Below, piece after piece: positions 51,708-60,731 of a DNA stretch of 64,000 bases. The position numbers and the translations under genes were made by a program. The first letter of the stretch is position 1. Each line of letters opens with the position of its first letter. This stretch comes from Proruminimicrobium sp964487915 (GTDB taxonomy: Bacteria; Elusimicrobiota; Endomicrobiia; Endomicrobiales; Endomicrobiaceae), in NCBI GenBank assembly GCA_964487915.1, contig CAZASN010000001.1, forward strand, positions 310,001 through 374,000, written 5' to 3'. Below the pieces are notes generated by a model. It did not search any database. It was not told where the DNA came from and saw only the letters and a program-made list of their open reading frames with translations.

Positions 51708-52793
51708 TTATCTGATTTTTAATGAGGCAATCGCTATTATTGCCAGAATAATGCCGATAATCCAAAATCTTATCGTAACTTTGGTTTCTCTTAATCCGCC
51801 GAGTTCAAAATGGTGGTGAATAGGAGCCATTTTGAATACGCGTTTATTCGTTCTTTTAAACACTGCCACCTGAATGAGAACCGACAAAGCCTCAACAACA
51901 AATATTCCGCCTACAATAAATAAAATAAGTTCCTGTTTTATAAATACCGCAACAAGCCCCAAAAGCCCTCCCAGACAAAGACTTCCGGTATCTCCCATGA
52001 AAACTTCCGCCGGGTGCGCGTTATACCATAAAAATCCGAGACTTGCTCCGAACATTGCCATTAAAAAAACGGATATTTCTCCCGCACCTGAAACATATAT
52101 CAGTTTCAAATATGACGATATATGAGAGTTTCCGATAAGATAAGAAAATAAAGCCAGAGTCAGAGTCGCTATTATAATGTTGCCTATTGCAAGGCCGTCC
52201 AATCCGTCTGTAAGATTTACCGCGTTTGAACTTCCTACTATAACAAAAAGGATAAGAACAAAATATAAATAAGATAAAGGCAGAAAACAGTTTTTTATAA
52301 AAGGTATATTAAGAGAAGTCGCGTAATTCGCATTTACCGGATTAAAAAATAAATAAGTTACTACCGCAAGAGAAAACAGCGCCTGCCAGAATAATTTTTT
52401 TCTTCCGGCAAGCCCTTTCGGATTTTTTTTTGTCAATTTAAGATAGTCGTCCGTAAAACCTATGATTCCGAAAAACAGCGTTGCTGCTGAGAGCCACAAA
52501 ATATATGGATTGTCAAGTCTGGCCCATAAAAGAACGGATATAAGTATTGAAATTATTATTATTAAACCGCCCATTGTCGGAGTGCCGGTTTTGCACTGGT
52601 GGTTTGAAGGAGCGCAGTCTCTTACAGGCTGTCCGGCTTTTAATTCTTTAAGTTTATTTATTATGTAAGGTGCTATTAAAAAAGTTATCAGAAGACTTGT
52701 AAGAACGGCGCCTCCGGCCCTGAAAGTTATATACTGAAAAAGATTGAAAGGCGAAAAAATATCTCTGAGTCCGTAAAGAAAATGGTATAGCAT
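51708..52793 (-). CDS. mraY: Phospho-MurNAc-pentapeptide transferase MraY
   Basis: The 361-aa polytopic protein joins UDP-MurNAc-pentapeptide to undecaprenyl phosphate, giving lipid I. Visible landmarks are GTPTMGGLIII, GFTDDYLKLTKKNPKGLAGRKK, the catalytic SNAVNLTDGLDGLAIG, GDTGSLCLGGLLG and the MAPIHHHFE loop, all conserved. Its start abuts the murF stop with no spacer. Confidence 0.97.
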   Translation of the reverse strand: MLYHFLYGLRDIFSPFNLFQYITFRAGGAVLTSLLITFLIAPYIINKLKELKAGQPVRDCAPSNHQCKTGTPTMGGLIIIISILISVLLWARLDNPYILWLSAATLFFGIIGFTDDYLKLTKKNPKGLAGRKKLFWQALFSLAVVTYLFFNPVNANYATSLNIPFIKNCFLPLSYLYFVLILFVIVGSSNAVNLTDGLDGLAIGNIIIATLTLALFSYLIGNSHISSYLKLIYVSGAGEISVFLMAMFGASLGFLWYNAHPAEVFMGDTGSLCLGGLLGLVAVFIKQELILFIVGGIFVVEALSVLIQVAVFKRTNKRVFKMAPIHHHFELGGLRETKVTIRFWIIGIILAIIAIASLKIR

Positions 52794-54185
52794 TTAGATC
52801 TCCGAAGTTATAAGTTTGTCGTATATTATATCAAGTTTTATGCCTCTTGACGCTTTAAAAAATACGAGAGAATTTTGTTTGATTTTAGTTTTAAGAGAAT
52901 TTAACAGCATATCTCTGTCGCTAAACAAATGTACGTCTTTGCCCGAGATTTGTTCACCGGCGAATTTTATTTTATCTCCGTACATATAAACTGTTTGTAC
53001 GGAAGATATTTTATTTATGAGTGTTCCTATTTCCGCGTGATAGCGGGGGGAATTTTCTCCCAGTTCAAGCATATCGCCTATTACAAGAATAATATCTTTG
53101 CCCGGATATGATTGTTCAAGCGATGAAATCGCAGCCGACATGGACGACGGATTTGCATTATAAGCGTCGTTTATGGCAAGAGCCCCGTTTGAAAGTTTGA
53201 CCGTCTGCATTCTCATTTTAGGAGGCGTAAAAGTTTTAAGTCCGTTCTTTATCTCTTCAATAGAAAAGCCCATTGAATAAGCGGTTGCCGCGGCTCCCAG
53301 CGCATTTAAAACGTTAAATTTTGATTTTATAGGTATTTCAAAAACATCTGTGATGCCTTTAATAGTTATATTAAATACCGTAGTTTCTCCGTCAAGTTTT
53401 ATATTGTCGGCGTAAACGTCGGCATCATGCGAAAAACCGAAAGTTATGACTTTGCGCGTCTTTTTTGTTTCTTCAATTATTGATTTTAAATAAGAATTAT
53501 CAATATTTAACGCAATCGTTCCGTTTTGTTTAAGACCGTCGGCAATTTCTCTTTTTTCTTTCAGAACATTATCCTGCGTCTTAAAAAATTCAAGATGGGA
53601 AGAACCTATATTCGTTATTACGGCATAATCCGGTTCTGTTATTCCTGTTAAAACTTTTACTTCGCCGAATTCGGAAGTTCCAAGTTCAAAAACCGCGTAT
53701 TTTGTATCGTAAGAAAGGTTGAAAACGGTAAGAGGAACGCCTATTCTGTTATTGAAATTTCCCTGATTGTTCAGAGTTTTTGCTTTTTGTTTGAGAATTG
53801 AGGCAAGCATTTCTTTTGTCGTCGTTTTTCCGTTTGAGCCCGTTATTGAAACCGTTATCAAATCTTTAAATTTACGTTTGTAAAGTTTTGCAGCCGTTTC
53901 AAGAGCAATAGAAGTGTCTTTAACTCTTACGAAAACCGTTTTTGCGTCCGAAAAATTCTTTTCGGCTCCTTCGGTTGAATAGATTACGGCGGCAACTTCT
54001 TTTTGAACCGCGTCTTTTATGAAATTATGGCCGTCAAGAGTTTTACCTTTTATTGCAAAAAATAAAGAGTCTTTCTCTATCGTTCTGGAATCTATTCCTA
54101 TTTTATTTATGTTTATTTCGGGATTGCCTTTTGTTAATGCGCCGTCTGCCGCTTTTATTATTTCATTTAAATTTATATTTTCCAT
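52794..54185 (-). CDS. murF: UDP-MurNAc-tripeptide:D-Ala-D-Ala ligase MurF
   Basis: The 463-aa Mur ligase has GIDSRTIEKDSLFFAIKG at the N-terminus, the ATP loop ITGSNGKTTTKEML, NNRIGVPLTVFNL, ELGTSEFGEV and the C-terminal INDAYNANPSSM. These are MurF-specific. It completes the pentapeptide. It follows murE by 6 bp. Confidence 0.96.
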   Translation of the reverse strand: MENINLNEIIKAADGALTKGNPEININKIGIDSRTIEKDSLFFAIKGKTLDGHNFIKDAVQKEVAAVIYSTEGAEKNFSDAKTVFVRVKDTSIALETAAKLYKRKFKDLITVSITGSNGKTTTKEMLASILKQKAKTLNNQGNFNNRIGVPLTVFNLSYDTKYAVFELGTSEFGEVKVLTGITEPDYAVITNIGSSHLEFFKTQDNVLKEKREIADGLKQNGTIALNIDNSYLKSIIEETKKTRKVITFGFSHDADVYADNIKLDGETTVFNITIKGITDVFEIPIKSKFNVLNALGAAATAYSMGFSIEEIKNGLKTFTPPKMRMQTVKLSNGALAINDAYNANPSSMSAAISSLEQSYPGKDIILVIGDMLELGENSPRYHAEIGTLINKISSVQTVYMYGDKIKFAGEQISGKDVHLFSDRDMLLNSLKTKIKQNSLVFFKASRGIKLDIIYDKLITSEI

Positions 54186-54191
54186 TTTAAA

Positions 54192-55655
54192 TTATATAAG
54201 TTTCATTACTTCTTCTTTATCGTCAAAATGAAACTTTGTGGTTCCTATTATCTGGTATTTTTCGTGTCCTTTTCCGGCAAGCAATACTATATCATTTTTG
54301 CCGGCATATTTAACAGCTTCTGCAATTGCGCTGCGTCTGTCTATTATTGTTTTATAATTTGTTTTGTTGATTTCTTTCGCGCCCGCTTCAACTTCTTCGG
54401 CTATCTTTACTGGATCTTCTTCTCTCGGATTATCAGACGTTATAAAAACAAAGTCGCTCATTGTGCAGGCGGTTTTTGCCATAACAGGTCTTTTTGTTCT
54501 GTCTCTGTTTCCTCCGCATCCGAATACGGTGATAATTCTTGAAGGATTAAGATTTTTAATCGCCGACAGCACGTTTTTTAAAGCATCGTCGGTGTGGGCA
54601 TAGTCTATAATAACGGTAAAACCTTTTTTTGAAACGATTTTTTCAAATCTTCCGGGCGCGGGAGATGTATTTTCTATAAAACGCACAATATCTTCAAATT
54701 TAAAACCTGCGGCAATACAAATACCTGTTACGGCAAGAATATTGTAAACGTTATGAAGTCCTATGTGGTGCACGGCTAAAGATTTTGTTCCTGCGTTTGT
54801 TTTAAGCGTAAAGGAAGAATCTGTATTTTTAAGTTTTATATCGGAAGCCGAGATTGCGGCTTTTACGTCTTTTGTAGAATATGAAATCTTTTCGGCTTGA
54901 AATTCATTTTTAAAAAGTTTTTTGCCGTAATCGTCATCAATATTTATAATTGCGTATTTTGTGTTTTTTTTCCGGTTATTTGAAAGCGATGAAAATAACA
55001 TTGATTTGGCTTCAAAATAAGAATTCATGTTTTTATGAAAATCAAGATGGTCCGGAGTTAAATTTGTAAAAACGGCGATATCAAATTCTATTCCTTTTAC
55101 TCTGCCCAAAGAGAGAGAATGGGATGACACTTCCGTTATAAGATATTTTATTCCTGCCGCAGCCATTTCGGACATCATTCTGTAAAGATCTAAAGACTGC
55201 GGCGTAGTGTTCGGAGCATCAATTATTTTACCGGCGTATCTGTAAGATATCGTGCCTATAACTCCTATTTGTATCCCCATTGATTTGAACAGAGATTCCG
55301 TCATATAAGTTATTGAAGTTTTTCCGTTGGTTCCCGTTACTCCTATAACCGTCATTTTTTTGTCGGGATAATCATAAAATTTTGAACTCATTTTTGACAT
55401 GGCTTCGTTAATATTTTTAACTACGGCGTTTGCGCATCCGAGATTGTCTATTTTGTTTTCGGAAACTACGCATGCCGCGCCTTTTGATGCGGCTTCATGC
55501 GCGAATGATGCTCCGTCTGCATGAACGCCTTTAAATGCAAAGAATACGAAATCTTTGCATACGGTTCTTGAATCGTATGATAATCCGGTAATTTCAGTTT
55601 CAATATCTCCGTGTATTTGAGCGTTTATGTCGGATATTAAATTTTTTAATAACAT
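54192..55655 (-). CDS. murE: UDP-MurNAc-L-Ala-D-Glu:diamino acid ligase MurE
   Basis: The 487-aa Mur ligase has GLSYDSRTVCKDFVFFAFKG, the ATP loop VTGTNGKTSITYM, APNTTPQSLDLYRMM, EVSSHSLSLGRV and TSDNPREEDP, where the DNPR tetrad indicates meso-diaminopimelate as the added residue. It adds the third stem residue. It lies 12 bp after the class B PBP gene. Confidence 0.96.
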   Translation of the reverse strand: MLLKNLISDINAQIHGDIETEITGLSYDSRTVCKDFVFFAFKGVHADGASFAHEAASKGAACVVSENKIDNLGCANAVVKNINEAMSKMSSKFYDYPDKKMTVIGVTGTNGKTSITYMTESLFKSMGIQIGVIGTISYRYAGKIIDAPNTTPQSLDLYRMMSEMAAAGIKYLITEVSSHSLSLGRVKGIEFDIAVFTNLTPDHLDFHKNMNSYFEAKSMLFSSLSNNRKKNTKYAIINIDDDYGKKLFKNEFQAEKISYSTKDVKAAISASDIKLKNTDSSFTLKTNAGTKSLAVHHIGLHNVYNILAVTGICIAAGFKFEDIVRFIENTSPAPGRFEKIVSKKGFTVIIDYAHTDDALKNVLSAIKNLNPSRIITVFGCGGNRDRTKRPVMAKTACTMSDFVFITSDNPREEDPVKIAEEVEAGAKEINKTNYKTIIDRRSAIAEAVKYAGKNDIVLLAGKGHEKYQIIGTTKFHFDDKEEVMKLI

Positions 55656-55667
55656 AGTTATTCCTTA

Positions 55668-57407
55668 TTATTTTTTTACGGCAATATCGTCTTTGGGTAT
55701 ATTAAGATATTGCATAGTTCTCTGAGCTATTTTAGCAAAAACAGGAGCGGCAACAGAAGAGGCGTAATAATCTCCCTGCGGTTCGTCAAACAAAACAAGT
55801 ATTACAAGTTTCGGCTCCATTGCCGGAATCATTCCGCAAAATGAAGATACATAATGCTTTTTTGAATATTTGCCGGTTGTCTTATCTATTTTTTGCGCAG
55901 TGCCTGTCTTTCCGCCTACGGTATATCCTTCAATTTTTGCTCCCGGTCCCGTTCCGTTGTCTACTACTCCTTTTAAAATTTTACGGATTTCAAAAGCCGT
56001 GTCTTCGGAAACAACGCGTCTGATGGATACAGTCTGCGTAGACTGCTGTACGCCGTCTATAGATTTTATTATTTGAGGCTTTAAAAGAAGTCCGTTATTT
56101 GCGATTGCCGAAAAGCTGTTGACAGTTTGTAAAGGAGTCGTAAGAATTTCCTGCCCGAATGCAATAGTATGAAGGCTTCTGCCGCTCCATGCTTTAGTAG
56201 GTTTTAACGCTCCGTTTTCTTCTCCGTTTAACTCTATTCCGGTCTTGCTGTCAAAACCGAATATTTTTATATATTTGTAAAATCTGTCTTTGCCCAAAGA
56301 TAAGGCTATTTTTGCTGTTCCTATGTTTGAAGAGTATCCGATAACCTGGGCAAGCGTAATTATTCCTTTTTTTTCATGATCGCTTATTATTACGTCTTTA
56401 TAAATTTCCATTTTCCCGTTCATACAGTCTATTCTGTCAGTCGGTTTGAACAAATGTTCTTCAAGTACGCCGGCAAGCGCTATAATTTTAAATGTTGAAC
56501 CGGGTTCAAGAGTGCCGCTTATGGCATAATTACGCAATACCGATATGTCTTTTATTTTTTCTCCCGGGTTATAATTCGGCAGCGAAACCATTGCCAGAAT
56601 TTCACCGGAATGCGGATCCTGAACTATGGCTACCGCATGTTTTGCTTTATTTTTTTTCAGCCCTTCCTGTAATTCCTGTTCGGCTATAAATTGTATTTTT
56701 TTGTCAATTGTAAGAGTAACGGTTTTTCCGTAGTAAGCATTTTCATTCGGAGTTTCCGTATAAATTCTTTTTTTATTTATTCCTCCGATTTCTTTTGCGG
56801 ATATTTTTAAAGAATTGCCGGTCAGGTGGTTGTCGCATGTTTTTTCAATGCCTTCAATGCCTTTCCCGTCGCTATTTACTCTTCCAAGAACATGCGAAAG
56901 CATTTTTGTTTCGGGATAAAGCCGCACATATCGGTAAGTTAATTTATATTCGTATCCTGCAAGAAACTTTTTGTTTTCTTTTATTTTTTCTACAAAAATT
57001 TCGTCTAAATCATCGGTTATTTTTATATTTCTGTTTTTTTTATTTATTTCCAGAATTTGTTTTTTTGAAAGTTGTATTCCAGCGTCACTGAGTATTTTTA
57101 TTATTTTAGCCGTGTCGTTAATATTTTTGCCGTCTAAAAACAGCGAGTATTTTTTTACGCTCATAGCCAGAATATTGCCGTTTCTGTCTAATATGTCGCC
57201 GCGCTTCGGTTTTTCTATAATTTCTTTATTTACGGTTGAATCGGCGCGTTTTTCCGTGTCGGCAAATTTAAAAACCTGAAAATAAAAAGCTCTTATGAGA
57301 ATTATAAAAAATATAAAAAGCAGGCATGAAAGAAGAAATATTTTTCTTCCCGTAACGTCAGTATCATTTTTATTTTGCTGAAATGTGAATATATTTTTTC
57401 TGATCAT
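55668..57407 (-). CDS. ftsI: Class B penicillin-binding protein (FtsI/PBP3 type)
   Basis: The 579-aa transpeptidase has one N-terminal membrane helix (about 25-47), the pedestal domain with KPKRGDILDRNGNILA, and the penicillin-binding domain with S304-x-x-K307 in GSTFK, YSSN and K500-T-G. No C-terminal PASTA repeats are present. It cross-links septal peptidoglycan with FtsW. Its ATG overlaps the ftsL stop by 4 bp (ATGA). Confidence 0.94.
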   Translation of the reverse strand: MIRKNIFTFQQNKNDTDVTGRKIFLLSCLLFIFFIILIRAFYFQVFKFADTEKRADSTVNKEIIEKPKRGDILDRNGNILAMSVKKYSLFLDGKNINDTAKIIKILSDAGIQLSKKQILEINKKNRNIKITDDLDEIFVEKIKENKKFLAGYEYKLTYRYVRLYPETKMLSHVLGRVNSDGKGIEGIEKTCDNHLTGNSLKISAKEIGGINKKRIYTETPNENAYYGKTVTLTIDKKIQFIAEQELQEGLKKNKAKHAVAIVQDPHSGEILAMVSLPNYNPGEKIKDISVLRNYAISGTLEPGSTFKIIALAGVLEEHLFKPTDRIDCMNGKMEIYKDVIISDHEKKGIITLAQVIGYSSNIGTAKIALSLGKDRFYKYIKIFGFDSKTGIELNGEENGALKPTKAWSGRSLHTIAFGQEILTTPLQTVNSFSAIANNGLLLKPQIIKSIDGVQQSTQTVSIRRVVSEDTAFEIRKILKGVVDNGTGPGAKIEGYTVGGKTGTAQKIDKTTGKYSKKHYVSSFCGMIPAMEPKLVILVLFDEPQGDYYASSVAAPVFAKIAQRTMQYLNIPKDDIAVKK

Positions 57408-57688
57408 TCTTTTATATTAACGATTTCTTTTTCGGTAGGCGCCGTAAAATTTTTCTCTTTTGCTATTTTGTCGAGTTTTTCAAGCGCGAGAATTGAATTT
57501 ATTTTGTATTTTATTTCATCGGTATCTGTTTTAAGTTTGTCGTATTCGGTTTTCAAAATTGAATTTTTAGATTCAAATTTTAACAGCAGATTGTTTTCAT
57601 AAGTATAAATTAATATCGTCAAAAGCACTACAAGCATAATCCAAAATAAAACCAAAATGTTGGAATTTTTATGTTTGTTATTATTCAT
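57404..57688 (-). CDS. ftsL: FtsL-like divisome protein
   Basis: The 94-aa protein has one hydrophobic helix (about 10-28) and a coiled-coil of heptad leucines (KFESKNSILKTEYDKLKTDTDEIKYKINSILALEKLDKIAKE), ending in the FtsL-type ALEKLDKIA motif. Sequence conservation in FtsL is poor; the position between rsmH and ftsI with 8-bp and 4-bp overlaps is the main evidence. It would link FtsI/FtsW to FtsB and FtsQ, which are not in the window. Confidence 0.85.
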   Translation of the reverse strand: MNNNKHKNSNILVLFWIMLVVLLTILIYTYENNLLLKFESKNSILKTEYDKLKTDTDEIKYKINSILALEKLDKIAKEKNFTAPTEKEIVNIKE

Positions 57689-58577
57689 TTTTTGAATTCT
57701 CCAATACTCGCATCTTCGCGCTTCTGCTTCTCGGGTTGCTTATCGTTTCGGCGTCAGAGGCTATTATAACTTTTTTATTGATAATTTTTAATCCTTTTTC
57801 ATGAAAATTTTTAAAACTCTGTTTTACTATTCTGTCTTCAAGAGAATGATACGTAAGTATTACCGCTCTGGCTCCGGGCAGCAGAATTTCCGGAAGACTG
57901 TCAAGCAAATCCCTGAGACTGCCCATTTCATCGTTTACATATATTCTTAAAGCCTGAAAAATTTTTGTCGCCGGATTTATTTTGTCTTTTTTCCATTTTA
58001 CGGTTGATACTATGTCGCTTAACTGTCTGCATGTGCGTATTTTGCCTTTAAGCCTTGAGCGGACAATTTGCCCGGCTATCTGAGGCGCGAAAGATTCTTC
58101 TCCGTATTCAAAAAAAATATTTTTTAATTCTTCTTCCGAATAAGAGTTTATAATTTCGTATGCCGAAATATTTTTTGTCCGGTCCATCCGCATATCAAGT
58201 ATTTCATCCGAATTAAAAGAAAATCCTCTTGCCATATCGTCAAGCTGCTTTGACGATACTCCCAAATCGGCAAATACTCCGTTAATCCTGTCAAATCCCT
58301 TTTCTTTTATAATTTTTAGTATGTTTCTGAAATTTGACCTGCAGAATATTATTCTGTTATGAAAATGTTTGTTTTGCTCGTTGTGTAAAAAATATTCGTA
58401 TGAGTCGGCATCCTGATCGAAAGCTAATATTTTTATATTGTCAAATTTTTCTAAAAAGTGAAAAGAATGACCGCCTCCGCCGAAAGTACAATCGGCGTAT
58501 AAACCTTTGTTTGAGGTAATAAGATATTCCGTTACTTCATCCGGCATAACGGGTTTGTGATAAAAAGAATCACTCAT
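57681..58577 (-). CDS. rsmH: 16S rRNA (cytosine-1402-N4)-methyltransferase RsmH
   Basis: The 298-aa methyltransferase has KPVMPDEVTEYL, the SAM motif YADCTFGGGGHS, LAFDQDADSY, FADLGVSSKQLD and the C-terminal YHSLEDRIVKQSF. It methylates N4 of C1402 in the 30S decoding centre. It opens the dcw operon; no mraZ precedes it. Confidence 0.96.
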   Translation of the reverse strand: MSDSFYHKPVMPDEVTEYLITSNKGLYADCTFGGGGHSFHFLEKFDNIKILAFDQDADSYEYFLHNEQNKHFHNRIIFCRSNFRNILKIIKEKGFDRINGVFADLGVSSKQLDDMARGFSFNSDEILDMRMDRTKNISAYEIINSYSEEELKNIFFEYGEESFAPQIAGQIVRSRLKGKIRTCRQLSDIVSTVKWKKDKINPATKIFQALRIYVNDEMGSLRDLLDSLPEILLPGARAVILTYHSLEDRIVKQSFKNFHEKGLKIINKKVIIASDAETISNPRSRSAKMRVLENSKNE

Positions 58578-58586
58578 TATGTATTC

Positions 58587-58949
58587 CTATTTAGAGAAAA
58601 ACATTTTAACGGCGACAATCAGCATAATGATTGAGAATATTTTTCTTAAAATATGTGCCGGCAATACAGCCGCGAATTTGGCTCCGAAATAACCGCCTAT
58701 GATAAATCCGCAGCAAATAATAAGAGCAACCGGAACATTGACATTACCCGATTTATAATATATCCATATAGTGATGATGCTTGCCGGAAGGACGGCAAGA
58801 GAAGTGCCCTGCGCCATATGCTGAGGCATTGCAAAAAACAGAACCATTAACGGTACCATAACAATGCCGCCGCCGATTCCGACTAAACCGCTTAAAGAAC
58901 CGGCAAGTAAACCTATAAGTATGCAATAAATGACGGAAATCAGATCCAT
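58587..58949 (-). CDS. Half-length TauE/SafE-family membrane protein
   Basis: The 120-aa protein has four hydrophobic helices and the family motif GLVGIGGGIVMVPLM (about 20-34). TauE/SafE exporters are usually about 250 aa with two such halves; this is the N-terminal-type half only, so it may dimerise or be a remnant. Substrates of the family are sulfonates, sulfite or similar anions. ATG 58949 is preferred over ATG 58988 because the longer start overlaps the 3' end of the RNase P RNA gene. Confidence 0.8.
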   Translation of the reverse strand: MDLISVIYCILIGLLAGSLSGLVGIGGGIVMVPLMVLFFAMPQHMAQGTSLAVLPASIITIWIYYKSGNVNVPVALIICCGFIIGGYFGAKFAAVLPAHILRKIFSIIMLIVAVKMFFSK

Positions 58950-58972
58950 AATAAAACCTTTATAAAAGAAAC

Positions 58973-59297
58973 GCAGATACCTATACACCGAATTTTGTAT
59001 GTTCGTTGCCGAACACTATGGTCATTTCTCTGCCGCATAAATTACTTTATGCGGTCAAGCGATAAAACTTCTATCTTGCTTTCCGGTAAGGATTTAGCCG
59101 TTTCATTCCCGTTTTCATTATCGCGGGATTTTCCCTTAAAAGGGAACTTTCCGCCTTTCGGCAGAAAGCGTCACTGTTCGCACCTCTGTCCTCGCGGACG
59201 ACGGGGATTACCCGCTACCGTTTTTCTCCGTAAGGAGAGTAAAGTTCGGACTTTCCTCTTTGTAAAATTAATTACAAAGCGACCATACGGTATCTGC
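58973..59297 (-). ncRNA. rnpB: RNase P RNA
   Basis: On the minus strand this 325-nt RNA contains the near-universal GAGGAAAGTCCGAACTT (P4 5' half and CR-I), ACAGAGGTGCGAACAGTGACG (CR-II/III), GAAACGGCTAAATCC (CR-IV) and the 3' AGAGAAATGACCATAG. The ends GCAGATACC and GGTATCTGC are exact complements and form helix P1. It is the ribozyme that matures tRNA 5' ends. The 5' end is 9 bp after the zinc-ribbon gene stop. Confidence 0.95.
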
Positions 59298-59306
59298 ATT
59301 ATATTT

Positions 59307-60020
59307 TTATTTTTTATTAAATAAAATTCTTGAACAATTGTCGCAGTAAACAATTTCAATGCATTTTGTAGCCTGCATTATAAGCTGAGGCCTTAACACC
59401 ATATTGCAGCCGGTGCAGCTGTCTCCGTCAACAAGGGCAAGCCCCTGTCCGTTTCTGTTTTCCCGTATTCTTTCATACTGAGACAAAACGTTCAAATTTA
59501 TTTTCTTTGCAGACTCTTCTCTTTCTTTTTTTAAAACGTCAATTTCAGCCTGAATTTTTTTTATATCCTGTTCTATTAATGAAACGGAATTGTTTATTTC
59601 CGATTCTGATTTTTTAAGCGTTTCTTCATTTGCTTTTAAATTTGACATTTCTTTTTCAATGCCGTCCATTAAAATGAGAATTTCGTCTTCAATGTTGCTT
59701 TTGTCCGCTTTTGATTTTTCTATTTCAAGAAGGCATGTTTTATAAAGATCATTTGATTTTACCGTGTTTAAATCCGCGGTATGTTTCGCTATTGCGGATT
59801 CTTTTGCAGCAAGCGCCGATTCTTTTTCTTTTTTAAGAGAATTTAATTTTACATATTCGGCTTTTTTATTTTCAAAATCTGCTTTTAAATTAATAATTTC
59901 GCGTTTTTTTTCTTCTATTTGTTTCGGGAGATTAAGAAGATTCTGTTCCATGTTAACAATACGCGTGTCAATCTCCTGCAAATCGCACAGCAACAGCAAA
60001 TTTTCTTTTAAGTTTTCCAT
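59307..60020 (-). CDS. Zinc-ribbon coiled-coil protein (C4-type)
   Basis: The 237-aa protein is mostly a long helical hairpin (about 5-175, EEKKREIINLKADFENKKAE and similar) with a C-terminal C4 zinc ribbon (DSCTGCNMVLRPQL and IVYCDNCSRILF). This matches a widespread bacterial family with nucleic-acid-binding-like zinc ribbons and no agreed function. It sits directly upstream of rnpB, an association I recall in several genomes. Confidence 0.85.
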   Translation of the reverse strand: MENLKENLLLLCDLQEIDTRIVNMEQNLLNLPKQIEEKKREIINLKADFENKKAEYVKLNSLKKEKESALAAKESAIAKHTADLNTVKSNDLYKTCLLEIEKSKADKSNIEDEILILMDGIEKEMSNLKANEETLKKSESEINNSVSLIEQDIKKIQAEIDVLKKEREESAKKINLNVLSQYERIRENRNGQGLALVDGDSCTGCNMVLRPQLIMQATKCIEIVYCDNCSRILFNKK

Positions 60021-60080
60021 TCTGTCTCCACATATTCATAAATTGATTTTAACCCCGAAATTATAGCAAGTTTGAATATA

Positions 60081-60731
60081 TTAGGCAATATTTCGTTTTT
60101 TACGGTTTTTTGCGTAAAATACGCATAAATTTTTTATGGGGCATATTTCATGGGAAGGTTTTCTGGCTACGCAGACTCTTCTGCCAAGAGTTTGTATTAA
60201 AAATGAAATTTTTATCCAGTATTTTTTAGGTATTATTTTCATGAGATCTTGCTCTATTTTTACCGGATCTGTGTTTTTTGAAAGTCCTATAAGATTTGAA
60301 AGCCGTATTACATGGGTGTCCACGGCTATTCCCGCGGTTATTCCGTATCCGCTTCCCAATACGATATTCGCAGTTTTTCTTGCAACTCCGTCAAGTTTTA
60401 TAAGTTCTTCCATCGTATCGGGAACTTTTCCGTTATGATTTTTTAATATTTTATTTGCGGTTGAGATTATATTTTTAGCCTTATTTCTGTAAAAACCCGC
60501 CGATTTTATGTCATTTTGAAATTCAGCGAGATCTGCTTTTGCGTAGTCTTCTATTGTTTTATATTTTTTAAACAATTCGGATGTAATTATGTTTACTCTT
60601 TTATCCGTGCACTGGGCAGACAGAATTGTGGCGGCCAAAAGTTCAAAAACGTTTGAAAAATTAAGAGCTATTCCTATGTTTCCGTATTCTTTATTTAAAA
60701 TTTTAATTATTTGATCAATTTTTTTATTCAT
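60081..60731 (-). CDS. nth: Endonuclease III
   Basis: The 216-aa base-excision glycosylase/AP lyase has AATILSAQCTDKRVN, the HhH LDGVARKTANIVLG with the catalytic Lys, and the catalytic Asp in VDTHVIRLSN. The C-terminal Fe-S loop reads CVARKPSHEICPIKNLC, that is C-x6-H-x2-C-x5-C: a His stands where the second cluster Cys is expected. It removes oxidised pyrimidines. It overlaps the next gene by 4 bp. Confidence 0.94.
   Translation of the reverse strand: MNKKIDQIIKILNKEYGNIGIALNFSNVFELLAATILSAQCTDKRVNIITSELFKKYKTIEDYAKADLAEFQNDIKSAGFYRNKAKNIISTANKILKNHNGKVPDTMEELIKLDGVARKTANIVLGSGYGITAGIAVDTHVIRLSNLIGLSKNTDPVKIEQDLMKIIPKKYWIKISFLIQTLGRRVCVARKPSHEICPIKNLCVFYAKNRKKRNIA

Noticed and set aside
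58995..59324. Open frame of 109 codons on the plus strand
   Set aside because: It is antisense to the RNase P RNA and its codons follow the RNA's conserved motifs.
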